Of a stretch of 64,000 bases of DNA, positions 1 through 8,328 are shown one piece after another. Source of the stretch: Thermococcus eurythermalis. GTDB taxonomy: Archaea; Methanobacteriota_B; Thermococci; Thermococcales; Thermococcaceae. Within the stretch, counting starts at the first letter, position 1, and every line of letters starts with the position of its first letter. The notes below the pieces were generated by a model. That model was not told the DNA's origin and searched no databases. It was given only the letters and a program-made list of their open reading frames with translations. Both the position numbers and the translations under genes were made by a program. The stretch is taken from the NCBI RefSeq assembly GCF_000769655.1, contig NZ_CP008887.1:1116001-1180000 (forward strand). Reading direction: 5' to 3'.

Positions 1-106
1 GCATCAGATCAATCCTCGCCTCCCTCTTAACTCCTCCGAAGTCAACCCAAGCGGTTCCCTTCTCCCTATCAACTTCCAAAACCTTCGCGATGGTTGCTAA
101 ACACAT
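1..106 (-). CDS. hypC: HypC hydrogenase maturation chaperone (N-terminal part, runs off left edge)
   Basis: The start codon at 106 follows a GGTGA ribosome binding site, and 35 residues are visible before the window ends. The protein begins MCLATIAKVLEV and continues VDFGGVKREARIDL, the typical HypC/HybG/HupF start. Cys2 is the residue that binds HypD and carries the Fe(CN)2CO unit during [NiFe] site assembly (family knowledge). It lies 45 bp downstream of a second hypC-like gene on the same strand, and both could be read from one promoter. Its presence next to a [NiFe] hydrogenase operon fits a maturation role. Confidence 0.88.
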   Translation of the reverse strand, partial: MCLATIAKVLEVDREKGTAWVDFGGVKREARIDLM

Positions 107-151
107 GAGCTTCACCTACCTTGGGTTCTCAAGAGGGGCTATTTAGCTTTT

Positions 152-406
152 CTAAAACCTCCGGTTTGAAACCGTGAAGGTCAGTTCAAGCTTGCTTGAG
201 CGGTGATAAGAGCACCTCGCGAGGGTCTCCTTGGCCTCTTCTCTGCTGATCTTCTCAAGGACTATGCCGTAGTAAATCTTCACGTAGTCCCCAGGTTTTA
301 TATCTTTGATGAAGTCCAGCCTTGCTTCCTTTAGGCGGCCGTCAACGTCCACTATTGCCTTTCCGTCCTTTACTTCAACGACCCTTCCCGCGAGCATCAG
401 GGCCAT
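152..406 (-). CDS. HypC-like protein lacking the N-terminal cysteine
   Basis: An 84-residue protein with the HypC/HupF OB-fold pattern: LAGRVVEV, then a VDVDGRLKEARLDF strand pair and KPGDYVKIYYGIVLEKI. The conserved Cys2 of HypC is absent: the start reads MALMLAGRV, or MLAGRV if Met4 is used. The C-terminal 20 residues (after KETLARCSYHR) are not typical of HypC. I placed the start at 406, but no strong ribosome binding site is visible and 397 is an alternative. A TATA-like AAAAAATATATT precedes it on the minus strand, and an operator palindrome lies at 458-471. It may be a scaffold variant or a regulator of maturation; the function is not known. Confidence 0.72.
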   Translation of the reverse strand: MALMLAGRVVEVKDGKAIVDVDGRLKEARLDFIKDIKPGDYVKIYYGIVLEKISREEAKETLARCSYHRSSKLELTFTVSNRRF

Positions 407-457
407 GATTACTGACCAACTCTGGTTAGAGTACCATCTGCCTAATATATTTTTTCC

Positions 458-471
458 TGACTGGTCAGTCA
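458..471. promoter_or_regulatory. Operator-like palindrome TGACT-N4-AGTCA upstream of the hypC-like gene
   Basis: TGACTGGTCAGTCA has perfect 5-bp arms. It lies just upstream of the AT-rich TATA-like stretch (about 441-455) of the minus-strand hypC-like gene. The same arms and spacing recur at 637-650 (tetR) and 1362-1375 (fdhA). A weaker relative, TGACCA-N4-TGGTTA, is at 413-428 near the expected transcription start. Inferred binding protein: the TetR regulator encoded from 668. Confidence 0.65.
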
Positions 472-592
472 GATGGGGCATGTTGTGAAAGGCTGGCATG
501 TGCCTGCTAACTTATCCTAAATCCTAGAAATGAGGTTAGATGCGTCCCTTGAAAGTCGGAATTTATGGGGTTTGATCAACCATATCCCTGAG

Positions 593-608
593 GCGGAAAG
601 TTTAAATC
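593..608 (+). promoter_or_regulatory. BRE/TATA promoter of tetR
   Basis: CGGAAAGTTTAAATCC combines an archaeal BRE-like purine run with TTTAAA. With the TATA centre near 603, transcription should start near 628. The operator palindrome at 637-650 is then just downstream, a position suited to autorepression. Confidence 0.6.
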
Positions 609-636
609 CTTGTTGGTATATCCTCAATGAGGTGAG

Positions 637-650
637 TGACTAATTAGTCA
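637..650. promoter_or_regulatory. Operator palindrome TGACTAATTAGTCA in the tetR leader
   Basis: This is a perfect 14-bp palindrome and the cleanest copy of the TGACT-N4-AGTCA motif in the window. It sits between the predicted transcription start (about 628) and the preferred tetR start codon (668), and overlaps an alternative ATG at 650. Its position suggests that the TetR protein represses its own gene. Confidence 0.7.
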
Positions 651-667
651 TGAGTGAGGGTTTGTCC

Positions 668-1255
668 ATGAAGTCCCCTGGCAAGACCCGCGAGAAACTC
701 GTTTCCGCGGCAATGGAGCTCTTTGCAAAGAAGGGCTTCGATAAGGCCACTGTAGATGAGATAGTGAACCGCGCCGGGGTTGCAAAGGGCACGTTCTACC
801 TCTACTTCAAGAGCAAGGACGACTTAATAAAGGAGATTGCCGTTGATGCTATGCCCATAGCTGCATTTCCCTCTCTCCAAGATCCCTATGTCACTGTTTC
901 GTATCCCACACTCAGGGAATTTCTTCTGGCCCTGGGCAGGGAATTTTTGGAATTCTACGGCAAAAACCACCGCCGTGAGATACTTTTCAGCCTCCTGGCC
1001 ATGAGAAAACGTAGTAAATCTCTTGACCTGCTTTATAACGAATCATGCTCCGAACTTCTCAGAACCGGAGCCCGCAGGATAATGGTTTACACAAAAGTCG
1101 GGTTTGCCCAGGCCCTCGTCGCCTTCCAGGTCTTTATAGGGTCTCTGCTCCACTATCTGCACGCGAAGGAATGCGTTGGTTTCAGTGACGAGGAGTACCT
1201 GAACCACTTGGTGGATGTCGTTACATCTTACCTTAAGCTCTCCGCTGAGATATAA
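668..1255 (+). CDS. TetR/AcrR family transcriptional regulator, probable regulator of the formate locus
   Basis: A 195-residue protein. Residues about 5-55 form a TetR helix-turn-helix: TREKLVSAAMELFAKKGF, then ATVDEIVNRAGVAKGTFYLYFKSKDDL. The remainder is the variable, helical ligand-binding and dimerisation domain. The start at 668 is preferred because GTGAGGG lies 7 bases upstream; ATG at 650 would add six residues but overlaps the operator. It is divergent from the hypC-like gene and upstream of fdhA. The same palindrome is in all three promoters, so self-regulation and control of the hypC-like gene and fdhA are likely. The ligand is unknown; formate or a redox signal would be guesses. 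Confidence 0.9.
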   Translation: MKSPGKTREKLVSAAMELFAKKGFDKATVDEIVNRAGVAKGTFYLYFKSKDDLIKEIAVDAMPIAAFPSLQDPYVTVSYPTLREFLLALGREFLEFYGKNHRREILFSLLAMRKRSKSLDLLYNESCSELLRTGARRIMVYTKVGFAQALVAFQVFIGSLLHYLHAKECVGFSDEEYLNHLVDVVTSYLKLSAEI

Positions 1256-1333
1256 ACCCTTTTGGGATAACTTCTGTGAAACACTTTACGTTTTATCTTC
1301 CTTTCTGTTTACAAGAGTGTTTAATTGTGTGCA

Positions 1334-1348
1334 CGAAAGGTATTTAAG
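1334..1348 (+). promoter_or_regulatory. BRE/TATA promoter of the fdhA operon
   Basis: CGAAAGGTATTTAAG has a BRE-like CGAAAGG followed by TATTTAAG. With the TATA centre near 1345, transcription should start near 1370. That places the transcription start inside the operator at 1362-1375, and it makes a start codon at 1361 unlikely. Confidence 0.65.
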
Positions 1349-1361
1349 GTACAAGGGTAAA

Positions 1362-1375
1362 TGACTAGTCAGTCA
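1362..1375. promoter_or_regulatory. Operator-like palindrome TGACT-N4-AGTCA at the fdhA transcription start
   Basis: TGACTAGTCAGTCA has the same 5-bp arms and 4-bp spacing as the sites at 458-471 and 637-650, and contains the perfect 10-bp palindrome TGACTAGTCA. It covers the predicted transcription start of the fdh operon, where a bound repressor would block RNA polymerase. Confidence 0.7.
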
Positions 1376-1390
1376 ATGTACTTAGAGGTG

Positions 1391-3454
1391 ATGGACGTGG
1401 CTGAAAAGCTCGTGCCCGTAGTGTGTCCCTGGTGTTCAGTCGGCTGTCGCTTCTATGCGGTCAGCGTTAACGGATACATCAGGAGGATTGAATTCGACTA
1501 CGACCACCCCACCGTCAACCGCGGAAAGCTCTGTCCAAAGGGCGTTGCTTCCTACCAGTTCATCAACAGCTCCAAGAGACTCAAGAAGCCCCTCAAGCGC
1601 GTTGGTGAGAAGGGAGAAGGAAAGTTTGAGGAGATAAGCTGGAGCGAAGCTTACAGAATAATCGCCGAGAAGATTAAGGAAATCAAGGAGACCTACGGCC
1701 CAGAGGCGATAGCCTTCCTCGGAAGCGAGAAGATAACCTTCGAGGAGAACTACCTCGTCCACAAGCTGTCTAAGGCGATAGGAACTAACCACCTCGACTT
1801 CCCGGGAAGGTACTGCCAGTACTCCAACAGCCCCGCGAGAACGGCCGTCTTCGGAAGCGCGGCTGCCACCAACCCCTTCGAGGACGTCGCCAAGGCAGAG
1901 CTGATAGTCATCTGGGGTCACAATCCAGCGGAGACCGCTCCCGTTTTCTTCGGCCAGTACATCGAGAAGGCCGTCCTCGACAACGGTGCCCAGATGGTCG
2001 TTATAGACCCGCGCGAGACGAGGGGCCACAAGTATGCAAGCATACACCTAAAGCCCTACCCGGGAACCGACCTCGCGATAGCCCTGGCCATGCTCAACGT
2101 CGTCATAAGCGAGGAGCTCTACGACAGGGACTTCGTCCAGGAGAGAACCGTTGGCTTCGAGGAGCTCAAGGAGGCCGTTAAGGAGTACACCCCCGAGTGG
2201 GCGGAGAAGATAAGTGGCGTTCCCGCCGAGGAGGTAAGGAAGGTCGCGAGGCTCTTCGCCACCAAGAGGACCGCTCTTCTCGTCAACGAGGGTCTCAACC
2301 AGCACGTCAACGGTTTCGAGTTCGCTCTCGCCCTCGCGAACCTCATAGCAATCACCGGCAACATCGGCAAGGAAGGCGTCTGGAGCGGTGTCTTCCCGGG
2401 AGCGCAGTGTGGATTCTGTGCGGCAATGAGCGGCATCGCCCCCAACAAGCTCCCGACAGGAAAGCTCGTTACCGACGAGGCCGCGAGGGCCGAGCTTGAG
2501 AGGCTCTGGGGCTTCAAGATACCCGACTGGGTCGGTCTTGACCTCACCAGCATGATACGCGAGATGGGCAACAAGATTAAGATGATGTACATCGTCGGCG
2601 GCAACATCGCCAAGTCTGCCCCGAACAGCAGGTGGGTTCGGGAGCAGCTCAAGAAGCTCGACTTCCTCGTTGTGCAGGACATATTCCTCACCGAGACGGC
2701 TAAATACGCCGACATAGTCCTCCCGGCCGCGGCCTGGTTCGAGAAAACTGGAACCGCTATAAGCGCCGAGAGAAGGGTTCAGAGGAGCTACAAGGCCGCC
2801 AATCCGCCTGGGGAGGCCAAGCCCGACTGGCTCATCCTGGTTGAGCTCGCCAAGGAGCTCGGCCTCGGCGAGTACTTCAAGTACGAGCACCCCGATGAAA
2901 TCCTCAGGGAGATAAACAGCGTCATTCCGATGTTCAAGGGCGCGACTCCAGAATACCTCGCCGAGCACCCCGAGGGATGCTTCTTCCCGTGCACAGAGCC
3001 CGGCGAGGGAACGAAGGTCCTCTTCAAGAAGGGCTTCAAGACGGCAGATGGAAAGGCACACCTCCAGCCCGTCAAGTGGCGCGAGCCGCCCGAGATGCCC
3101 GACGAGGAGTACCCGCTCTGGCTCACAAACTTCAGGCAGGTCGGTCACTGGCACACCGGAACAATGTCCTTTGAGAGCCCCAGCCTGAAGAAGCGCTGGC
3201 CCGAGGAGTACGTCATGATTAACCCGAAGGACGCCGAGAAGTACGGCATAAAGAGCGGAGACCTCGTCAAGGTCGAGACCAGACGCGGAAGCGTTCTCGT
3301 CAGGGCAGAGGTTACCGAGCACGTCAGGGAGGGCGTCATAGCGATGCCGAACCACTGGAACATCAACGTCCTGACCCTTGAGGTTACCCACGAGAAGACC
3401 AAGATGGCCGAGCTCAAGGCCGTCGCGGCCAGGGTTAGGAAGGTGGAGGAGTGA
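1391..3454 (+). CDS. fdhA: Formate dehydrogenase, catalytic (molybdo/tungstopterin) subunit
   Basis: Oxidises formate to CO2 with a bis-pterin Mo or W centre and passes electrons to a [4Fe-4S] cluster. The N-terminal CPWCSVGC plus a downstream CPKG cysteine form the cluster. GRYCQYS holds the probable metal-ligand cysteine, in the position of selenocysteine in FdhF. Pterin-binding blocks follow (IWGHNPAE, VIDPRETRGH, NEGLNQH, YIVGGN) and a C-terminal molydopterin dinucleotide-binding domain (TNFRQVGHWHTGT). About 685 residues, as in other archaeal FdhA. ATG 1391 and GTG 1397 are both possible starts; GTG 1397 has the better spacing from GAGGTGA. It leads the operon, and its ferredoxin partner follows after 10 bases. 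Confidence 0.95.
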   Translation: MDVAEKLVPVVCPWCSVGCRFYAVSVNGYIRRIEFDYDHPTVNRGKLCPKGVASYQFINSSKRLKKPLKRVGEKGEGKFEEISWSEAYRIIAEKIKEIKETYGPEAIAFLGSEKITFEENYLVHKLSKAIGTNHLDFPGRYCQYSNSPARTAVFGSAAATNPFEDVAKAELIVIWGHNPAETAPVFFGQYIEKAVLDNGAQMVVIDPRETRGHKYASIHLKPYPGTDLAIALAMLNVVISEELYDRDFVQERTVGFEELKEAVKEYTPEWAEKISGVPAEEVRKVARLFATKRTALLVNEGLNQHVNGFEFALALANLIAITGNIGKEGVWSGVFPGAQCGFCAAMSGIAPNKLPTGKLVTDEAARAELERLWGFKIPDWVGLDLTSMIREMGNKIKMMYIVGGNIAKSAPNSRWVREQLKKLDFLVVQDIFLTETAKYADIVLPAAAWFEKTGTAISAERRVQRSYKAANPPGEAKPDWLILVELAKELGLGEYFKYEHPDEILREINSVIPMFKGATPEYLAEHPEGCFFPCTEPGEGTKVLFKKGFKTADGKAHLQPVKWREPPEMPDEEYPLWLTNFRQVGHWHTGTMSFESPSLKKRWPEEYVMINPKDAEKYGIKSGDLVKVETRRGSVLVRAEVTEHVREGVIAMPNHWNINVLTLEVTHEKTKMAELKAVAARVRKVEE

Positions 3455-3464
3455 GGTGGTTGGA

Positions 3465-3962
3465 ATGAGCAAGAAGATTTTCCTCGACTATAAGCGCTGT
3501 ATCGGCTGTAAGGCCTGTGAAGTGGCCTGTGAAATGACGCACGGCGAGGCAAGGATAAGGGTCTTCGAGTTCCCCGACCTCTTCACCGTCCCCTTCAACT
3601 GCCGCCACTGTGAGAAGGCACCCTGTATGAACGTCTGTCCGACGGGGGCGCTCTTCAGGGACGAGGACGGCGCGGTGGCCTTCGACCCCCTCAAGTGTAT
3701 CGGCTGTCTCATGTGTGCCGTCGCCTGTCCCTTCGGAGTTCCGAAGCTCGACGAGGAGAACAAGATTATGGACAAGTGCGACCTCTGTGCCGACAGAAGG
3801 GCAGAGGGTCTGCTTCCGGCCTGTGTCTCGGCATGCCCAACTGAGGCCCTCAAGTTCGGTGAGATAAACGAGATACTCTGGAACAGGGAAGGGAAGATAG
3901 TTGCCAACCTGAAGGGCTCGGCCGAGAAGGGAGAGGGCGAGAAGGCCTACATCGTCCTCTGA
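3465..3962 (+). CDS. Four-cluster [4Fe-4S] ferredoxin subunit of formate dehydrogenase (FdhB/HycB type)
   Basis: A 165-residue electron carrier with four cysteine groups: CIGCKACEVAC near the start, CRHCEKAPCMNVCP, CIGCLMCAVACP, and CDLC...CVSACP. This is the arrangement of the iron-sulfur subunits of DMSO-reductase-family enzymes such as HycB. It would carry electrons from FdhA to the membrane hydrogenase. The start follows GAGGTGGTTGGA. A T-rich run (about 3965-3974) follows the stop and could partly terminate transcription before the membrane genes. Confidence 0.93.
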   Translation: MSKKIFLDYKRCIGCKACEVACEMTHGEARIRVFEFPDLFTVPFNCRHCEKAPCMNVCPTGALFRDEDGAVAFDPLKCIGCLMCAVACPFGVPKLDEENKIMDKCDLCADRRAEGLLPACVSACPTEALKFGEINEILWNREGKIVANLKGSAEKGEGEKAYIVL

Positions 3963-4014
3963 CCTTATTTTTTTGCGAGGGAAACCTAGGGTTAAAAACC
4001 AAGGGGTGATGGTG

Positions 4015-5394
4015 ATGATTGAACTGGTGCTAATTTCAGCGCTCATCCCCTTCGCGCTCCTGCTCATCTGGAAGCTCGAAGGAAAAACCGCCGACCTGAT
4101 AGCGAGCTCGGTCCTCGGCGTTTCCCTGCTCCTCAATGGTGTAGCAGTCTACGACTTCTTCTCAAAGGGCTCCGAGAAGGTCTATCATACGAGCTACGTC
4201 ACCACCAGTAACCTCGGCGAGGTCTTTGGGATAAACCTGGACGTCGCTTCAATCCTCATGGGCTTCGTCTCGATATTGATTGCGTTCTTGATGGCCGTTT
4301 ACGCGAGCAGGTTCCTTGACTCAGGAAAAGGACAGTTCTACGCGCTCTTCGGCCTGCTCACAGGGGCCAGCATGGTATTCATATACTCCACAAACCTCGT
4401 CCAGTTCGCCGTTGCGCTTGAGCTGATGGCGATAGCGATGCTCTTCTTAGTTGAGCTCGGCGGTGCCAAGACCGACGCCCTCAAGGCCTTCCTCGTCCTC
4501 AACGTTGGGGTGCTCCTCATCCTCGGAGCGGTTGCCGTTCTCGGCACAGGACAGGACCTCACCACGGCCACTTATGACGGTACGGCATTCCTCCTGCTCA
4601 TCTTCGCGGCCTTCATGATGAGCTCCCAGTTCCCGTTCTACTCATGGCTCCCAGATTCAACCGCCTCACCGATTCCAGCGAGCGCCTACGTTCACTCTGC
4701 CTCAATTGTTCCGCTCGGTGCGTACATGCTCTTCAGGGCAATCCAGTACATGAAGCCGAACGACGAATACTTCTGGGTTCTTGGAGGTCTGACTGTTGTC
4801 CTGATAGTCCTCATGATGATATACTACCCGCTCCAGCGCGATGCGAAGAGGCTCATAGCATACTCCACAATTGGGCAAACTGCCGTTGCCTACATAACCC
4901 TTGCCTACGCGCTACTCGGCCACGTGGCAGGGATTCAGATTGCCCTATACCAGGTCGTCAACCACGCCGTCGTTAAGGCCCTCGCCTTCGCTTCCGTTGG
5001 TGGGCTTGCCCTTGCCTACGGCACCACCGACCTCAAGCTCATTAAGGGTATGAGAAGAACCGTCCCGTGGACGAGCATAGCCTGGTTCCTCAGCTTCCTC
5101 GGTCTCTCGGGTGTCCTACCGCTCGGACTGTTCTTCAGCAAGGCCTTCACCATCATGAGCACCAGACATGCGAAGGGAATAGCATCGTGGCTCTTCCCTG
5201 CGGTTGTTTTAATAGACGCCGCAATACTGCTCGTGGTCGTTCTCCTCTGGTTCAGGGAGAGCTTCTTCGGCGAGGGTGAGCCCAAGAAGGAGCCAAAGGT
5301 CATCGTTGCGGTGCTCATCGTCCTCATAATCGTCGGCATAGTGATGCCCTGGGTCAGCCTCGACGTTGTGATGAAGATAGGCTTTGCGGGGTGA
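4015..5394 (+). CDS. NuoM/MrpD-like antiporter subunit of the membrane hydrogenase (Mfh2), first copy
   Basis: A 459-residue protein of about 13-14 hydrophobic helices, Proton_antipo_M family. ATG 4015 is chosen because GGGGTGA ends 5 bases upstream. The helix-5 glutamate is present (VALELMAIA). The usual helix-7 lysine (KSAQ in relatives) is replaced: the segment reads MMSSQFPFYSWLPDS. The helix-8 lysine is also missing (SASIVPLGAYML). LIAYSTIGQTAVAYI and VNHAVVKALAF are conserved. It is the first membrane gene after the dehydrogenase, 6 bases before the next antiporter-like gene. It is probably a structural or modified ion-path subunit. Confidence 0.88.
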   Translation: MIELVLISALIPFALLLIWKLEGKTADLIASSVLGVSLLLNGVAVYDFFSKGSEKVYHTSYVTTSNLGEVFGINLDVASILMGFVSILIAFLMAVYASRFLDSGKGQFYALFGLLTGASMVFIYSTNLVQFAVALELMAIAMLFLVELGGAKTDALKAFLVLNVGVLLILGAVAVLGTGQDLTTATYDGTAFLLLIFAAFMMSSQFPFYSWLPDSTASPIPASAYVHSASIVPLGAYMLFRAIQYMKPNDEYFWVLGGLTVVLIVLMMIYYPLQRDAKRLIAYSTIGQTAVAYITLAYALLGHVAGIQIALYQVVNHAVVKALAFASVGGLALAYGTTDLKLIKGMRRTVPWTSIAWFLSFLGLSGVLPLGLFFSKAFTIMSTRHAKGIASWLFPAVVLIDAAILLVVVLLWFRESFFGEGEPKKEPKVIVAVLIVLIIVGIVMPWVSLDVVMKIGFAG

Positions 5395-5400
5395 TGTGAG

Positions 5401-7395
5401 ATGATACTCGAATACGCGATTGGGGCTTTCATCCTCGGTGGTCTCGTCGGCCTGCTTAGGGACTACAAGGCCACGGTTAAGGCGTCAAGCTTCATGGCTT
5501 TCCTCGGCTCACTCGCCCTCCTCTGGCAGGTTTACGAAGTTTACACCAGCGGCCCTGTCTCGGGCGACCTCTTCGGAATCCCCATCAGGATAAATGACCT
5601 CTCGATAGTGTTCCTCCTCATAATTGGCCTCGTCGGAGCGGCGGCTTCGCTCTTCGCGATAAACTACATGGAGCTCTTCGAAAAGGTCGGCAAGGGCTGG
5701 GTCTACGCGATAGCGTACAACACCTTCCTTGCGAGCATGGCCCTCATCGTTACCGCGGACAGCATGGAGTACTTCGTCATGGGCTGGGAGCTTATGACCC
5801 TCAGCTCGTTCGTGCTGGTGTTCTTCAGCGAAAAAGCGAGGGATGTCAACGCGAGCGTCAAGTACTACATCACCATGCACTTCCTCGACACGATTCCGCT
5901 CTTCCTCGCCCTGGGAACCGCTTATTCTCTGATTGGAAACTTTGAAGAACTTACCTTTGAGAACATAGCGAACGCGATGGCAACCGCCCCTGCCAGCACC
6001 AAGGCCGTCTTCACGGCGCTCCTCATGGTGGCGTTCATGGCAAAGTCGGGTATGGTGCCATTCCACTTCTGGGTTGCCGAGACCTACAGGGCCGCTCCAA
6101 CCAGCATTTCGGCTGTAATGGCCGGTGCAATGGAGAAAGTGGCCATCTATGGCCTCATAGCCCTCATCTGGAGAACCGTCGGAACGAGCTACAACCTCGG
6201 CCTCTTCGTTGCGGTGATAGGCGCGATAACCCTCACCGTCGGAACCCTCTACGCCCTCAGGGAGACCAACGCCAAGAGGCTCTTGGCTTACTCGTCCATC
6301 GGCCAGATGGGCTACGTCTGGTTCGGCCTCGGAGTAGGAATGGCCCTCATCCCGAAGGGTGGCTTCCTCGGTGCCGTTGGAGCGCTTGGGGCCTTCGCGG
6401 GACTCTTCCACGCCCTCAACCACGCGATATTCAAGGCCTCGCTCTTCCTCTCGACTGGGGCAGTTGAGTACAGGACTGGAACAGTTGAGCTCAACGAGCT
6501 CGGTGGCCTCGGTAAGGCGATGAAGGTAACAGCTTTGGCGGCGCTCTTCGCCTCGCTCGCCATAAGTGGTGTTCCGCCCTTCAACGGCTTCATAAGCAAG
6601 TGGCTCATCTACGTCTCGGGCTACTATTCCGACAGTTACATCCTGGCCCTCGGCGCCGTCCTCGCGGCATTCCTCAGTGCGGGAACTCTGGCGTATTCAA
6701 TAAAGCTCTATGGTGCCCAGTTCGGCGGTGAGATGAAGCGCTACGAGAACGTCGAGGAGGTTCCAGCTGGGATGCTCGTTGGCCAGTGGGTTCTCGCAGG
6801 CTTAACGCTCCTCATAGGCGTCTTCCCTGGAACTGTAACGGGAATCCTCAACGTCTTCAACGCCCCGATAAACGAGAACCTCTACAAGATTGGCTTCCAG
6901 TCGGTGATGTTCTCTCCAGTGCTCTTCGTGATAGTTCTCGGAATACTGGCCTTTGGACTCTACCTCGTCTTCAAACCGGAGTTCGGAAAGGAAGCCAAGC
7001 CCTGGGACTGCGGTGCAACGAAGCTTGACGAGGACGAGTACAGGATAAACGCCGAGGGCTACTACCTCAAGTACGAGGAGAAGATAGGCTCGTTCTATAG
7101 GTTAGGCGACTGGTTCTACCGCGTCGGAGCTGGAGCAATTCACTACATAACCAAGGCTTACCTCTGGATGGCGAGCTACTTCACCAAGATAGTTGACACA
7201 CCGTACACCAAGATAGAGACCCTCGACGACCTCCGCGAGAGGGAGATAATGCACATAGACGAGGAGGTCTTCAAGCCACTCGTCAGGTTCCTTAACATCG
7301 CCAGGGACGTCCTCCCAGGGATGAGGCTTGGAACCTTCGTCGTGCTGGCCCTTGTGGTGGTGGGAGCGATTGTTGGAATACTGATAGCACTGTGA
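5401..7395 (+). CDS. HyfB/HycC-type (NuoL-like) antiporter subunit of the formate-linked membrane hydrogenase
   Basis: A 664-residue polytopic protein. The core antiporter fold shows FVMGWELMTLSSF (helix-5 Glu), MAKSGMVPFHFWVAE (helix-7 Lys), AMEKVAIYGL (helix-8 Lys), LLAYSSIGQMGYV, and ALNHAIFKASLF. The C-terminal 150 residues contain a polar segment (KPWDCGATKLDEDEYRINA) and a final transmembrane helix, as in HycC and HyfB. All ion-path lysines I could check are present, so this is a likely pumping subunit. Start ATG 5401 follows GGGGTGATGTGAG. Confidence 0.93.
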   Translation: MILEYAIGAFILGGLVGLLRDYKATVKASSFMAFLGSLALLWQVYEVYTSGPVSGDLFGIPIRINDLSIVFLLIIGLVGAAASLFAINYMELFEKVGKGWVYAIAYNTFLASMALIVTADSMEYFVMGWELMTLSSFVLVFFSEKARDVNASVKYYITMHFLDTIPLFLALGTAYSLIGNFEELTFENIANAMATAPASTKAVFTALLMVAFMAKSGMVPFHFWVAETYRAAPTSISAVMAGAMEKVAIYGLIALIWRTVGTSYNLGLFVAVIGAITLTVGTLYALRETNAKRLLAYSSIGQMGYVWFGLGVGMALIPKGGFLGAVGALGAFAGLFHALNHAIFKASLFLSTGAVEYRTGTVELNELGGLGKAMKVTALAALFASLAISGVPPFNGFISKWLIYVSGYYSDSYILALGAVLAAFLSAGTLAYSIKLYGAQFGGEMKRYENVEEVPAGMLVGQWVLAGLTLLIGVFPGTVTGILNVFNAPINENLYKIGFQSVMFSPVLFVIVLGILAFGLYLVFKPEFGKEAKPWDCGATKLDEDEYRINAEGYYLKYEEKIGSFYRLGDWFYRVGAGAIHYITKAYLWMASYFTKIVDTPYTKIETLDDLREREIMHIDEEVFKPLVRFLNIARDVLPGMRLGTFVVLALVVVGAIVGILIAL

Positions 7396-7405
7396 GGTGA
7401 GGGAG

Positions 7406-8326
7406 ATGGAGATAGACGCGGTCAAACTTGGATTCAGCCTTGCGGGCATCGTCCTGTTCCTGTTCCTGCCTCCTCTCCTAGACGGTATAGCCAGAAGGGT
7501 TAAGGCGAGGCTCCAGTACAGGCGCGGACCACCGCTCATGCAGACATGGTACGATCTCAACAAGCTCTTTGCCCTCCCCTCGGTCAAGCCGACCAAGAGC
7601 GCGCTCTTCACATGGGCACCCTATTTGGCACTCGCTTCGGCGATGTCGGCGGCCCTGCTCCTCCCCTACGGCAATGTAGTCCCCGTGGACTTTGGATTCA
7701 ACTTAGTGGTGTTCTTCTACGTGGTGCTGATGGTCAGCGTCTTCCTTATCCTGGCTGGCCTCAGCGTCCAGAACGCCTTCAGCCACATAGGTTCGTCGAG
7801 GGAGATGCAGATCGTCCTCACCGTCGAACCGCTAATAGCGATAATCTATGGCGTCCTTGCTTATAACGCAGGCTCGCTTAACATAGCGGACATCGTGGCC
7901 AATCTCCACTTCACCCCCTCGTTGCTGTTGGCATACATAATCCTGGCGTACGCGCTCTACGTTGAGAGCGGCTTCGTGCCCTTCGACATAGCCGAGGCGG
8001 AGCAGGAGGTCATAGGTGGGCCTCTGGCAGAGTACAGCGGAAGGCTCCTTGGAGTCTTCTACTACGCCATCTACATCAAGCGCTTCGCCCTGCTGTGGTT
8101 CTTCGTCAGCCTGCTGACCCTTCCGTGGGTCGGACCAGTAGACACGGCAGAGAAGGCAGTACTGGTGCTGGCCCTCCAGTTCCTGCTGACGATAGCGCTC
8201 TACCCCGTTATATCGGCTCTGGAAGCCACCAACGCAAGGCTTAGGGTAGACCACGTTGTCAAGATGAACGTTAGAATGTTCTTCGCAGGTCTGATAGTGT
8301 TCGCGATGGCGTTCATGGGGTGGTGA
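7406..8326 (+). CDS. HycD/NuoH-like membrane anchor subunit of the hydrogenase
   Basis: A 306-residue protein with about eight helices. Family marks are KARLQYRRGPPLMQTWYDL near the N-terminus, IGSSREMQIVLTVEPL, and SGFVPFDIAEAEQEVIGGPL. These are the NuoH/HycD loop residues that face the hydrogenase large subunit and form the entry of the ion channel. ATG 7406 is preferred over GTG 7397 because the GAGGTGA site ends 5 bases before it. It precedes the large subunit gene by 2 bases. Confidence 0.93.
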   Translation: MEIDAVKLGFSLAGIVLFLFLPPLLDGIARRVKARLQYRRGPPLMQTWYDLNKLFALPSVKPTKSALFTWAPYLALASAMSAALLLPYGNVVPVDFGFNLVVFFYVVLMVSVFLILAGLSVQNAFSHIGSSREMQIVLTVEPLIAIIYGVLAYNAGSLNIADIVANLHFTPSLLLAYIILAYALYVESGFVPFDIAEAEQEVIGGPLAEYSGRLLGVFYYAIYIKRFALLWFFVSLLTLPWVGPVDTAEKAVLVLALQFLLTIALYPVISALEATNARLRVDHVVKMNVRMFFAGLIVFAMAFMGW

Positions 8327-8328
8327 AA

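Noticed and set aside
1361-1390. ATG at 1361 as the fdhA start
   Set aside because: The TATA box at about 1341-1348 predicts transcription near 1370, after this codon, and the operator would be inside the gene. Starts at 1391 or 1397 have a ribosome binding site.
2048-3472. 474-codon open frame on the minus strand opposite fdhA
   Set aside because: It mirrors the GC-rich third positions of fdhA, has no ribosome binding site and gives a leucine/glycine-rich sequence without motifs.
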